Assembly: GCF_004339085.1 (NCBI RefSeq)
Contig: NZ_SMFX01000001.1
Coordinates: 2,451,352 to 2,515,351, forward strand
DNA: 64,000 bases
Direction: 5' to 3'
Source of the DNA: Thiogranum longum
Lineage (GTDB): Bacteria; Pseudomonadota; Gammaproteobacteria; DSM-19610
Positions within the stretch are counted from its first letter, which is position 1, and the number at the start of each line of letters is the position of its first letter. The position numbers were made by a program, and so were the translations under genes. Positions 29,118-37,506 of this stretch are shown piece after piece. The notes below the pieces were generated by a model. That model saw nothing but the letters and a program-made list of their open reading frames with translations. It was not told where the DNA came from and did no database searches.

Positions 29118-29315
29118 GTCCCGGGCGGGGTGGTTTTTCGCCGGCGTCGGTGCAGCCGAGCATCGCAGACATTTTGCGATCAAGCGAGCGACTGTCTGAG
29201 CGGTTTGCGCGTCAGCGCAGACCGCGAGTTTCGCGAGCGCGCAACATGTCGAGAAGCGCAGGGGACCCGCGTAGCGGGCAAACCGTTGCCGGCGAAAAAC
29301 CACCCCGCCCGGGAC
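29118..29315. repeat. Inverted repeat with perfect 28-base arms
   Basis: The arms 29118-29145 and 29288-29315 are exact reverse complements over 28 bases (core GGCGGGGTGGTTTTTCGCC). They enclose 142 bases of structured, GC-rich DNA with no gene. The form fits a MITE-like or REP-type non-coding mobile unit, or a very long hairpin RNA. No flanking direct repeat was identified. Confidence 0.8.
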
Positions 29316-29347
29316 GATTGAAACCACCGGTGAAGAGCCTGATGGAG

Positions 29348-29379
29348 ATTGCCGCGTCGCTGCGCTTCTCGCAATGACG
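29348..29379. repeat. End fragment of the GTCATTGCGA repeat
   Basis: ATTGCCGCG..GCTGCGC..CTCGCAATGACG repeats, with small differences, the right end of the element at 25203-25228. It sits between the inverted repeat and the 3' end of pgl. Confidence 0.6.
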
Positions 29380-29406
29380 AGTAGGCCGGAAACGGTCGCT
29401 TGCCTC

Positions 29407-30096
29407 CTACCCGGCGCCCTGGCACGCTGCTTCATCCAGCAGAACATCGACACCTGCCGGGCATGCCAGCCGTGACACGGGTATATCCGCTCCCTGCTTC
29501 CAGCGGCGAACGGCGTCGCGCTTGGCCGCTCCCGTGACCAGCACGCAGATCGCATATGTATCACACAGGGCGCGAAACGTCAGGCTGACCCGTTCAGGTG
29601 GTGGTTTGGGAGCATCAAAAACAGGTATGACCAGGCGGTCATCCGGAACCGCATGGCCGGGAAACAGACTGGCGGTGTGACCGTCCTCACCGATCCCCAG
29701 CAATACCAGGTCGAAGGGCCGTTCGGTTGTGATCAGTTTCTCGTAGCTATCAGCCGCACGTTGCGGGCCCAGCTCGGCGGGCATGGGGAAAACCTGCTCC
29801 GCAGGAATCGGCACATGCGCCAGCCAGGCCTGTTGCGCCATAACGCTGTTACGTTCCGGGTGATCGACCGGCAGGCAGCGTTCGTCGCCGAACCAGACAA
29901 ACCAGCGCGACCAGTCGGTGTCGAAGTCTTTCAGTCCGCGGTACACCTGCTCAGGGGTCGTGCCGCCAGCCAGTACGATGACAAACCGGCCGCGTGCAGC
30001 GATGGCCTGTTGTGCAGCATCCTGTATCCGCAGGCGCGCCTGTGCGGCAACCGTATCGGCATCGGGAAAACACCGCCAGCGCAGGGAACCCGTCAT
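29407..30096 (-). CDS. pgl: Pgl, 6-phosphogluconolactonase
   Basis: The 229-residue protein has the NagB/Pgl fold: FVIVLAGGTTPEQVYRGL, WFVWFGDERCLPVDHPERNS, LGIGEDGHTASLFPGH and VTGAAKRDAVRRW. It hydrolyses 6-phosphogluconolactone in the oxidative pentose phosphate or Entner-Doudoroff route. No zwf or edd gene is next to it, which is unusual. It abuts yqhA with no gap: the yqhA stop ends where pgl begins. Confidence 0.95.
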   Translation of the reverse strand: MTGSLRWRCFPDADTVAAQARLRIQDAAQQAIAARGRFVIVLAGGTTPEQVYRGLKDFDTDWSRWFVWFGDERCLPVDHPERNSVMAQQAWLAHVPIPAEQVFPMPAELGPQRAADSYEKLITTERPFDLVLLGIGEDGHTASLFPGHAVPDDRLVIPVFDAPKPPPERVSLTFRALCDTYAICVLVTGAAKRDAVRRWKQGADIPVSRLACPAGVDVLLDEAACQGAG

Positions 30097-30585
30097 TCAG
30101 TGCTTGTTCATTCTGTCGACGTAGGCCATGCCCAACGCCGACACGACAAAGGTAAGATGAATAATCACGAACCACATCAGCTTGTCATTGCTGATATGGG
30201 TGGCGTTCATGAAGGCCTTGAGCAGGTGAATCGAAGAGATGGCGACAATGGACGCCGCCACTTTCTGTTTGAGCGATCCGGCATCCAGCTTGCCGAGCCA
30301 GGAAAGCTTTTCGGTAGTATCATCAACGTCGATCTGTGAAATGAAGTTCTCGTAGCCACTGAACATCACCATGATCAGCAAACCGCCGACCAGCGCCATA
30401 TCGACAAGGGACAGCACCAGCAATACCAGGTCGGACTCGGACATACTGAAAACCAGTGGCAACGCGTGTATCACCTCCTGGAAAAACTTCGCACCGAGCA
30501 GGAACAGTGCAACACTTAGGCCGATATAGACCGGCGCAAGTACCCAGCGGCTGGCGTAAAGCAGGCTTTCAAACATCCGTTCCAC
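30097..30585 (-). CDS. yqhA: YqhA/UPF0114 family membrane protein
   Basis: The 162-residue protein matches E. coli YqhA along its length: [36 protein letters not shown], then [36 protein letters not shown] and [18 protein letters not shown]. Three to four membrane helices are visible. GTG at 30585 is chosen because AAGGA lies 8 bases upstream and the length fits; an ATG at 30576 is an alternative. Function is unknown. Confidence 0.9.
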   Translation of the reverse strand: MERMFESLLYASRWVLAPVYIGLSVALFLLGAKFFQEVIHALPLVFSMSESDLVLLVLSLVDMALVGGLLIMVMFSGYENFISQIDVDDTTEKLSWLGKLDAGSLKQKVAASIVAISSIHLLKAFMNATHISNDKLMWFVIIHLTFVVSALGMAYVDRMNKH

Positions 30586-30701
30586 TGATTTGATCCTTTT
30601 TAGGTTCGTATTGCGCAGCATTGTAACGCCATAGCGGGTTCGATGAGCAATACAGCCGGTTTTTTACATGACTGTCCAGTCAGGTGAAACAATTGTCCGG
30701 A

Positions 30702-32549
30702 TCAGATGCCTTCGCTGGAAAACACCACATTCAGGTATACCGCCCGGCCCTGGGTTTTAAAACCACCGGCGGTCTGATAGTCCTTGTCGAAGGCATTTTC
30801 CAGACGCCCGCGAACGGTCAGGTTCCTGTTGATCAATTTGCTGACATTCAGGTCCAGCACACTGTAACCGCCCAGCACTGTGTTGGAAAATGCAGAATCC
30901 TCGCGCTCACCCGTGGTCAGAAACTGGCCGCCGATCTGCCACGGACCCAGACGGTAATCCAGCGTGGCAGAAAAACTCTTTTTGGCACGCCGCGCCAGCT
31001 GCTCTCCGGTATTGCGATCTTCCGGATCCTGGTATGTCGCAGAAACATGGCCTGACCAGTCACCCATTGCATAACGATACTCGACCTCAACACCACGAAT
31101 ACGCGCCTCATCGACATTGACGTTCTGACCCGGAACGGGGCCGAGAAAACCGTCGGGATCGACAAAGCTGATCAGGTCATCGATTTCATTCTGGAAAGCC
31201 GTAACAGATATCTGCTGGCCGGTATCGATATGGTGTTTAACGCCCATTTCATAGTTCGTGGATTTCTCGGGATCAAGTCCTGCATTTCCGCCGAAACCGA
31301 ACAGGTCAAAGAAACTCGGCGCCTTGAACCCCGTACCGACACTTGCATAAACGCTGGTACTGTCAGTGAAGCGGTAGCCCAGCGTAGTATTCCACGTGGT
31401 CTCGTTACCGAATATTTCATCATCGGTGTAGCGTGCCGCCAGCAGCAGACTGGTATTACCCAGGACTATCTGATCCTGCCCGAACACCGCCCTGATATTC
31501 TTGTCTTCTTTCACCACCGTACCAAAACTCGCCGAGTCGACATTTTCATTGGCCAGATAAGCACCAACTGTCAGCAACTGCGCCTCCCCGATTTGCACAT
31601 CGTTCTGCCAGTCTGCCGCCCAGCGTGCAGTTGCCGAAAGGTCGCTGGACTGATTCTGCTCGAGACGGTCTGCGGTGTAACTCAGCCTGAGCGTACTGCT
31701 CCAGATGTCAGCCGGGTTGGCGGACAAGGTCACTGCAGTGACGCGGTTGCTGTAGTCCTGGTCGAGGGGTGCCGCAAAAAAATCGTAATACTCGGTTTTT
31801 CCCTTGCTGGCCCAGGTACTGAACGCCATATCGACTGCGCCGAGATCCGCACCGAAATCAAAATCCAGCGACATGTTGCTATAACCCCGGTCACCCGTTG
31901 CACTGATAAGCGTCTGGTAACCGTCGGTTCCCTGAAAGGACAAGCCGGCACTGGCGCGGAATTTATCTCCTGTCCCCGCTACCCGCGCATCCCCACGCAC
32001 AGTGTTGTTGGTGCCGACACCAAAACTTCCACTCTGGCTGACACCTGCGGTTGGCTTGCGGGTAAATATCTGTATCACACCACCGATTGCCTCGGATCCA
32101 TACAGGCTGGAACGCGGTCCACGGACAACTTCGATACGTTCGATCATTGCCGGGTCGATATTCTGCCAGGCCGCACTGCCAACCGTGGCATCGTTCACCT
32201 TCACGCCATCAATCAGCAACAGCGTGTGGTTACTCTCGGCACCACGAATAAAGACCGATGTCTGCTGGCCCGGACCACCGCTGCGGCCGATATCGACACC
32301 GGCAAGAAAACGCAATAACTCGGCCACATCATTGGCCTGTGCGCGCTCGATTTCAGCGCGGTGGATGACCTGTACCGAAGCCAGGGCTTCATTGGCCGTT
32401 TGCGCTGTTCGGGTTGCAGTCACCACCACGGTATCGCCGTTGACAGTTTCGGCCGCTACTGGTTGTGACGAAGGAAATAGCGCGAACAGCATCAGTGCAG
32501 ATGCAGCGCAGGATAACGGGGTTGAAACGGATTGCTCGATACCGGACAT
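30702..32549 (-). CDS. btuB: BtuB-type TonB-dependent vitamin B12 receptor
   Basis: The 615-residue outer-membrane receptor has a signal peptide ending near PVAA, then a TonB box (DTVVVTATRT) as in BtuB. A plug domain contains VQVIHRAEIERAQANDVAELLRFLAGVDIGRSGGPGQQTSVFIRG and IERIEVVRGPRSSLYGSEAIGGVIQI. The C-terminal barrel follows and ends FDKDYQTAGGFKTQGRAVYLNVVFS. Length matches E. coli BtuB (614). A cobalamin riboswitch upstream supports B12 as the ligand. The ATG at 32549 has GGAG 6 bases upstream. No btuCDF or cobalamin synthesis genes are nearby. Confidence 0.94.
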   Translation of the reverse strand: MSGIEQSVSTPLSCAASALMLFALFPSSQPVAAETVNGDTVVVTATRTAQTANEALASVQVIHRAEIERAQANDVAELLRFLAGVDIGRSGGPGQQTSVFIRGAESNHTLLLIDGVKVNDATVGSAAWQNIDPAMIERIEVVRGPRSSLYGSEAIGGVIQIFTRKPTAGVSQSGSFGVGTNNTVRGDARVAGTGDKFRASAGLSFQGTDGYQTLISATGDRGYSNMSLDFDFGADLGAVDMAFSTWASKGKTEYYDFFAAPLDQDYSNRVTAVTLSANPADIWSSTLRLSYTADRLEQNQSSDLSATARWAADWQNDVQIGEAQLLTVGAYLANENVDSASFGTVVKEDKNIRAVFGQDQIVLGNTSLLLAARYTDDEIFGNETTWNTTLGYRFTDSTSVYASVGTGFKAPSFFDLFGFGGNAGLDPEKSTNYEMGVKHHIDTGQQISVTAFQNEIDDLISFVDPDGFLGPVPGQNVNVDEARIRGVEVEYRYAMGDWSGHVSATYQDPEDRNTGEQLARRAKKSFSATLDYRLGPWQIGGQFLTTGEREDSAFSNTVLGGYSVLDLNVSKLINRNLTVRGRLENAFDKDYQTAGGFKTQGRAVYLNVVFSSEGI

Positions 32550-32687
32550 GTTGTTCTCCGAATTTGTGTTGCACCACCCGTGCAACTGAAATGAGTTGAA
32601 CGCGCAGGACCAATCCGGGATCGGGAATATGACTACAGCAGCCAGACACACCGACACCTTGCTCGCCCCACGCGGCAGGTTGTCTCA

Positions 32688-32871
32688 GTCAGGCCGGTCT
32701 CCGGACTCGTGAGCGGCGATTGCCGGCAGGTTGCCTTCCCGCGCATCCTGCGCAGTGGCGTTTAAACCTGTCTGTACTCACTTACCGTTGCGGGGGCAGT
32801 GCCGGAATTGCTGTAAACAGCGCACCGGCTTCCCGTTTCACTTTCGCGCAGACCACGCGAAAAGCACCTGA
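32688..32871 (-). ncRNA. Cobalamin riboswitch controlling btuB
   Basis: On the minus strand the leader shows the hallmark order: CAGGTGC, then GTGAAACGGGAAGCCGGTG, CCGGCACTGCCCCCGCAACGG, and a B12 box of the form GCCACTGCGC..GCGGGAAGGC at 32734-32760. It ends with AGTCCGGAGACCGGCCTG. B12 binding normally stops translation or transcription of the receptor gene. It ends about 139 bases before the btuB start. Confidence 0.95.
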
Positions 32872-32931
32872 TGAACGGCGCGGGACTTTAAGGCAGTGGC
32901 TTGTGGCAGTCAATGTTTGTTTCCAGCAGGC

Positions 32932-32969
32932 AAAAAAAAGCCCCGGCCACCGCAGGGGTGAACCGGGGC
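32932..32969 (-). terminator. Rho-independent terminator of amt
   Basis: On the minus strand GCCCCGG and CCGGGGC pair around a loop, followed by eight T. It begins 15 bases after the amt stop codon and also separates amt from the riboswitch of btuB on the same strand. Confidence 0.9.
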
Positions 32970-32983
32970 ATTGGCAGCCGGAA

Positions 32984-34180
32984 CTAGCGGTCGTATTCCG
33001 GCGTTGCGGAAACGTGGTGAATACTGAGATCTGCACCCTGGTATTCCTGTTCCTGGTCCAGACGCAGCCCCATCACAACCTTGATGCCACCGTAAACAAC
33101 AAGTCCACCAATCAGCGCAACCGAAATGCCCAGCGCGGTGCCGACCAGCTGTGCGGAAAAACTCACACCACCCAGCCCACCCAGCGCCGTGCTGCCGAAT
33201 ATGCCACAGGCAATACCGCCCCAGGCCCCACACAGGCCGTGCAAGGGCCAGACGCCCAGTACATCATCGATCTTCCAGCGATTCTGGGTCAGCGTGAACA
33301 GCCACACGAACATGGCACCGGCAACCAGACCGGTCGCCAGTGCGCCGAGCGGGTGCATGACATCTGAGCCGGCGCATACGGCAACCAGGCCGGCCAACGG
33401 GCCATTGTGTACAAAACCCGGGTCATTCTTGCCGGCAAACAACGCGGCGAGAATGCCACCGACCATTGCCATCAACGAATTTCCGGCCACCAGCCCACTG
33501 ACAGCATCGATGGTCTGAGCGGACATCACATTAAACCCGAACCAGCCGACGGACAGTATCCAGGCACCGAGTGCGAGGAAGGGGATGCTGGATGGCGGGT
33601 GTGCCGTCATCTGCCCCTCCTTGTTGTATCGCCCGTGCCGGGCGCCCAGCAGCAGAACCGCCATCAGCGCAATCCACCCGCCCATGGCATGAACCACCAC
33701 CGATCCGGCAAAATCGTGGAATGCGTAGCCAAAACTGGCCTCGATCCAGTCCTGGACACCGTAGTTACCATTCCAGACGATACCTTCAAAAAACGGGTAG
33801 ACCGCTGCAACCAGTATAAAAGTGGCCAGCAGTTGCGGGTTGAAGCGCGCACGCTCTGCAATGCCACCGGAGATAATCGCGGGAATGGCGGCCGCAAACG
33901 TAAGCAGGAAGAAGAACTTGACCAACTCGTAACCGTGTTTCTCGGCCAGCACGTTGGCGCCGGAAAAGAAGTCCACACCGTAGGCCACACTGTAGCCGAT
34001 GAAGAAATAGGCGATAGTGGACATGGCGAAATCAGCAATAATCTTGACCAGCGCGTTGACCTGGTTTTTGCTGCGTACGGTGCCGACTTCCAGAAAGGCA
34101 AAGCCGGCATGCATTGCCAACACCATGATTGCGCCAAGTAGAATGAACAGCACATCGCTGCCCGCTTGATAATCTTCCAT
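32984..34180 (-). CDS. amt: Ammonium transporter (Amt family)
   Basis: The 398-residue inner-membrane channel has about 11 helices. Family motifs are AMHAGFAFLEVGTVRSKN, FHDFAGSVVVHAMGGWIALMAVLLLGAR, WFGFNVMS and the ATGLVAGAMFVW region, with the twin pore His inferred in the last helices. It takes up ammonium or methylammonium. No glnK (PII) gene is adjacent, as often found in other bacteria, so any PII control comes from elsewhere. The ATG has GGGAG 7 bases upstream. The family also includes Rh-like members; Amt is preferred. Confidence 0.95.
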   Translation of the reverse strand: MEDYQAGSDVLFILLGAIMVLAMHAGFAFLEVGTVRSKNQVNALVKIIADFAMSTIAYFFIGYSVAYGVDFFSGANVLAEKHGYELVKFFFLLTFAAAIPAIISGGIAERARFNPQLLATFILVAAVYPFFEGIVWNGNYGVQDWIEASFGYAFHDFAGSVVVHAMGGWIALMAVLLLGARHGRYNKEGQMTAHPPSSIPFLALGAWILSVGWFGFNVMSAQTIDAVSGLVAGNSLMAMVGGILAALFAGKNDPGFVHNGPLAGLVAVCAGSDVMHPLGALATGLVAGAMFVWLFTLTQNRWKIDDVLGVWPLHGLCGAWGGIACGIFGSTALGGLGGVSFSAQLVGTALGISVALIGGLVVYGGIKVVMGLRLDQEQEYQGADLSIHHVSATPEYDR

Positions 34181-34526
34181 TATCGACTCCCGACTGTTCT
34201 GTTATTGTGCGTTACAAGGTTATAGCGAAGGGGAATACCTTAATGATTTTCAAAGCATTTTCAATCTGTCTTTAAGCTAATGCAGATAACGCACGAATTT
34301 CAATTGGATATCGGCCTGGCGCGCATCATTTTGACTCATGCGGAAAAATCAGGAATGCTTGATATCGGGGCATGTAAAATCGCCCGTCATGACGTCGCAA
34401 AGCATGAACGAGCGACGACAGCAGGGTGTGATAAGGTTCGTGCAAAACCGGCTGGTAAACACCCGGCAGCGCACCCTGGGCCCCGAACCCGGAAACAGCA
34501 GGCCGCCAGGAGCTAACATAATTTCC
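34181..34526. other. Intergenic stretch between amt and the membrane protein gene
   Basis: The first part is AT-rich and presumably carries the amt promoter; no NtrC or sigma-54 consensus was recognised. The rest lies upstream of 34527. Short reading frames here lack coding character. An AGGAG at 34508-34512 is 14 bases from the chosen ATG, so it is a poor ribosome-binding site. Confidence 0.5.
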
Positions 34527-35219
34527 ATGAATGAAGCACCCACAACCCCGGAAGATAAAAAAGGCCGGTTCGACTGGCTACACGTATCATTGCTTGTGCT
34601 CCTGACCATACTGGTCACCGTGATAGCCACCGTCTGGGTGGTCAAGGTTTACCTGTTCCCGTCCGAGTTCAAACCCGTCACACTTTCTCAAAAGGAAGAA
34701 CAGGTCCTGGAACGCAAACTGGACTGGCTGGGAGGGTTTTCATCCAGCCGCAAAAATACCACTGACATACCGCCAGAGTCCGCATTACCGCCATTGAAGC
34801 CGGAAGCCTACAGCGAAGAAGGCACAAAGCGGGAAGTCCATTTCAGTGAAAAAGAAATCAATGCCCTGCTGGCGAAAAATACCGACCTCGCGCACAAGCT
34901 GGCCATCGATCTGTCGGACGACCTGGTCAGTGCAAAACTGCTCATCCCCGTTGACCCGGATTTCCCGGTACTGGGCGGCAAAATTATACGCGCCCGCGCC
35001 GGTGTTGAAATGGCCTATCAGAACCGGCGTCCAGTCGTGGTACTTAAAGGCATCAGTATCATGGGGGTTCCGCTCCCCAATGCATGGATGGGCGGCATCA
35101 AGAATGTTGACCTGATCAATGAATTCGGTGAAGACAAGGGGTTCTGGAAAGCTTTCGCCGATGGCATCGACTACATAGATGTCGAAGACGGCAAACTGAC
35201 CGTAAAGCTCAAGGAATAG
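34527..35219 (+). CDS. Conserved single-pass membrane protein of unknown function
   Basis: The 230-residue protein has a short cytoplasmic N-terminus (EDKKGRFDW), one hydrophobic helix at about 18-40 (HVSLLVLLTILVTVIATVWVV) and a soluble domain of about 190 residues outside. That domain shows REVHFSEKEINALLAKN, then alternating strands (LSDDLVSAKLLIPVD, GVPLPNAWMGG). This resembles small membrane-anchored domains such as DUF2140/YpmS, but I cannot place it with confidence. No Cys is present. The start at 34527 has no clear ribosome-binding site; the reading frame continues upstream without similarity. Confidence 0.55.
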   Translation: MNEAPTTPEDKKGRFDWLHVSLLVLLTILVTVIATVWVVKVYLFPSEFKPVTLSQKEEQVLERKLDWLGGFSSSRKNTTDIPPESALPPLKPEAYSEEGTKREVHFSEKEINALLAKNTDLAHKLAIDLSDDLVSAKLLIPVDPDFPVLGGKIIRARAGVEMAYQNRRPVVVLKGISIMGVPLPNAWMGGIKNVDLINEFGEDKGFWKAFADGIDYIDVEDGKLTVKLKE

Positions 35220-35246
35220 CGTAGAAACCCGGAGCTTTTCGGAAAC

Positions 35247-36077
35247 TCATGAACCTGTCCGGCCCGATTTCCCCAGGATATGCTTGGCCTGCTGCCAGAA
35301 ATCCTCAAGCTCGTCGAGTGTACAGTCACTTAACTGACGCCCGGCTGTGGCGGCCAGTGCCTCCACCTCCCGAAAGCGCTGTGCAAACTTGTTATTCGCA
35401 TGGCGCAACACCTGTTCGGCATCGGCATCCAGAAAACGCGCCAGATTCACGCAGCTGAATAAAATGTCACCCAGTTCTTCGTGCTGACGCCGCAGGCTTT
35501 CCTGCCCGCCAATCGCCGCACGCAATTCGGCGACTTCTTCTTCCAGCTTGGCCAGCACGTCATCGATTTCATCCCAGTCGAAACCCGTGCGCGCAGCACG
35601 GCGCTGAATTTTTTGTGCCCGGACCAGCGCCGGTAACGCCACTGTTACGTTAGCCAGTGCACTGCCATCTTCACCGGCTGAGCCTCGCTCTTTTGCCTTG
35701 TGCTGCTCCCAGGCTTCAGTCTGGGCCCGGGCATCGGCAACCTGTTCATCACCGAAGACATGCGGGTGGCGGCGCAACATTTTGTCATTGATCGCCTCAA
35801 CGACATCGGCAAATTCGAACCAGCCCTTTTCTTTTGCCATCTGCGCATGGAATACCACCTGGAACAGCAGATCACCGAGTTCATCACGAATATCGCCGGG
35901 GACATTTCGCTCGATGGCATCTGCTACTTCGTAGGCTTCTTCCAGGGTATAGGGTGCAATGCTGGAAAAATCCTGCTCAAGGTCCCACGGACACCCGCCT
36001 TCAGGATTACGTAGCCGCGCCATGATATCGAGCAGTGCAGCAATGTCGCCTGCATCAACCGTTTTTTTCTGACTCAT
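35247..36077 (-). CDS. mazG: MazG, nucleoside triphosphate pyrophosphohydrolase
   Basis: The 276-residue protein is a two-domain MazG. The first domain has LLDIMARLRNPEGGCPWDLEQDF, then YEVADAIERNVPGDIRDELGDLLFQVVFHAQMA, with EExxE and ExxD metal ligands. The second has DEIDDVLAKLEEEVAELRAAI and HEELGDILFSCVNLARF. It hydrolyses NTPs and reduces toxic or signalling nucleotides; in E. coli MazG lowers ppGpp. It is convergent with the unknown membrane protein gene. Confidence 0.95.
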   Translation of the reverse strand: MSQKKTVDAGDIAALLDIMARLRNPEGGCPWDLEQDFSSIAPYTLEEAYEVADAIERNVPGDIRDELGDLLFQVVFHAQMAKEKGWFEFADVVEAINDKMLRRHPHVFGDEQVADARAQTEAWEQHKAKERGSAGEDGSALANVTVALPALVRAQKIQRRAARTGFDWDEIDDVLAKLEEEVAELRAAIGGQESLRRQHEELGDILFSCVNLARFLDADAEQVLRHANNKFAQRFREVEALAATAGRQLSDCTLDELEDFWQQAKHILGKSGRTGS

Positions 36078-36173
36078 AAACAGGTTCCGGTTTAATCATG
36101 AAAAGTCCTGACCTATCAATGTTTCCATAGCTTATAGTAATGATTCCGGAAAGACCCGCAGGAGCCTTGCACC

Positions 36174-36824
36174 ATGACACCCGAAACACAGCTGGTTATC
36201 CTCGCAGCAAGCTGGATGATATATGGTGCCCTACATTCTTTACTGGCAGCTGATCGCATCAAACAACTGGTAAGCAATGCTTTCCCTGCCGGACACAGGG
36301 CTTACCGGCTGATCTATAACCTGCTCGCCGGTATTCTGCTGCTTATACCCCTGTGGCTCATGGCCCGCTATCCGGGCGACCCGCTCTGGCATTGGCCCGG
36401 GCCGCTACGCTGGTTCATGGATGGCGCGGCAATTGCCGCTATTGCCGGCTTCGCCTTCAGCTTGCGAATGTATGACAACGCGGAGTTTCTGGGGCTGGGT
36501 CAGCTCTCATGCCCGGCCGGTGAAATCAGGAAGATTCCTCCAATGAGCATTTCAACACCTCACCGGTTCGTCAGGCACCCCTGGTATTTTTACGGACTGG
36601 TTATTCTGTGGACACGTGAAATGAACGCAGCATTACTGATCAGTGCCATTGTAATTACCTTGTACCTGGTAATCGGATCTCGCCTCGAAGAGCGCAAACT
36701 GGTGCGTTGTTACGGGGAAGCCTACCGGGCCTATCAGCGGCAGGTGCCCGCGTTAATACCTCTGCCGTGGCGTTTTCTGACCCGCTCTCAGGCAGATGCC
36801 ATTCTGAAGCTCGCGAATCAGTGA
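36174..36824 (+). CDS. ICMT/PEMT-like membrane methyltransferase family protein
   Basis: The 216-residue membrane protein has about five helices. The C-terminal region shows RFVRHPWYFYGLVILW and GSRLEERKLVRCYGEAYRAYQRQVP, the pattern of the isoprenylcysteine carboxyl / phospholipid methyltransferase-like family (NnrU-like relatives also have it). The soluble SAM-binding motif is within this region. A substrate cannot be assigned. Its 3' end overlaps the convergent rsd gene by 7 bases. Confidence 0.75.
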   Translation: MTPETQLVILAASWMIYGALHSLLAADRIKQLVSNAFPAGHRAYRLIYNLLAGILLLIPLWLMARYPGDPLWHWPGPLRWFMDGAAIAAIAGFAFSLRMYDNAEFLGLGQLSCPAGEIRKIPPMSISTPHRFVRHPWYFYGLVILWTREMNAALLISAIVITLYLVIGSRLEERKLVRCYGEAYRAYQRQVPALIPLPWRFLTRSQADAILKLANQ

Positions 36825-37285
36825 ACCTGCCCGGCCATTGCACTGATTACCTGGTCTTCCAGCTGAATGCGTTCCGCAAGTGTTTCTCCGAGTGACGACA
36901 GGTCTGCAGCCAGGCATTCCAGAATTTCGCCATCACATTGCATCAGGTCAACACCTTCGTACTTGTCGTTAAAGCGCAGGATCATGTCTGTTGTCTGGGC
37001 AATACGCGGGTAAATACTGCCAGCCACCTCGATCACCGGTGTGCGACGTTCCAGTTTGTCCGATATGTAACGGTACAACTGGAAATGGGCACTGGCGGCA
37101 TAATCGATCAGCGCCTGACAAAAGTCCTGTAATGCTTCACGCGTAACCTCATCCCCCTCGAATGGCTGGTGATTGGCCAGTTCGGAATAAAGCGATAGTG
37201 TTTCGGTGCGTGTCTTGACGAGCGTGGCCAGCTTTTCGCGGGAACGTCCCCGGCGTTCGGCGCCGGCGTTATATTCTGAGGGCAT
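36818..37285 (-). CDS. rsd: Rsd/AlgQ-type regulator of sigma-70
   Basis: The 155-residue helical protein matches the Rsd/AlgQ family: RRGRSREKLATLVKTRTETLSLYSELANHQPF at the start and LIDYAASAHFQLYRYI in the middle. Rsd binds domain 4 of sigma-70 and shifts RNA polymerase towards stress sigma factors; AlgQ also affects alginate and virulence genes in Pseudomonas. The family is largely restricted to Gammaproteobacteria, which supports the organism assignment. It is convergent with the ICMT-like gene. Confidence 0.88.
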   Translation of the reverse strand: MPSEYNAGAERRGRSREKLATLVKTRTETLSLYSELANHQPFEGDEVTREALQDFCQALIDYAASAHFQLYRYISDKLERRTPVIEVAGSIYPRIAQTTDMILRFNDKYEGVDLMQCDGEILECLAADLSSLGETLAERIQLEDQVISAMAGQVH

Positions 37286-37506
37286 GTCAGCTCCAGTTAT
37301 TTTAGTGTCTTGTTTCCGGTACCGATTCTAGTAAACCCGCCATACCGACCCGAGTCAAACGTCGAACCTCTGTCACCCGGACCGGCACCATCCAGCACCG
37401 CCATTTTCAGGATACTGAATTCTATCAGGTTTTCAATACTGGTGCAGTTCTTGCTGTTGTGAAACCCAGATACCACCAGGATCAACATATTAAAGGGAGT
37501 ACCAGA

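Larger units (their letters stand above)
29057..29406. other. Intergenic stretch holding only repeats
   Basis: No gene with coding character was seen between the second methyltransferase and pgl. The stretch contains a large inverted repeat (29118-29315) and one end of the GTCATTGCGA element (29348-29379). Reading frames across it are GC-rich and lack family similarity. Confidence 0.6.

Noticed and set aside
31230-32318. A 362-codon open frame on the plus strand inside btuB
   Set aside because: It is antisense to a well-supported receptor gene and its translation shows no family motif; it follows from the codon composition of btuB.
33407-34141. A 244-codon plus-strand frame inside amt
   Set aside because: Antisense to a clear ammonium transporter with no recognisable domain.
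34280-34516. A 78-codon frame between amt and the membrane protein
   Set aside because: No similarity, no ribosome-binding site, and overlapped by other equally open frames.
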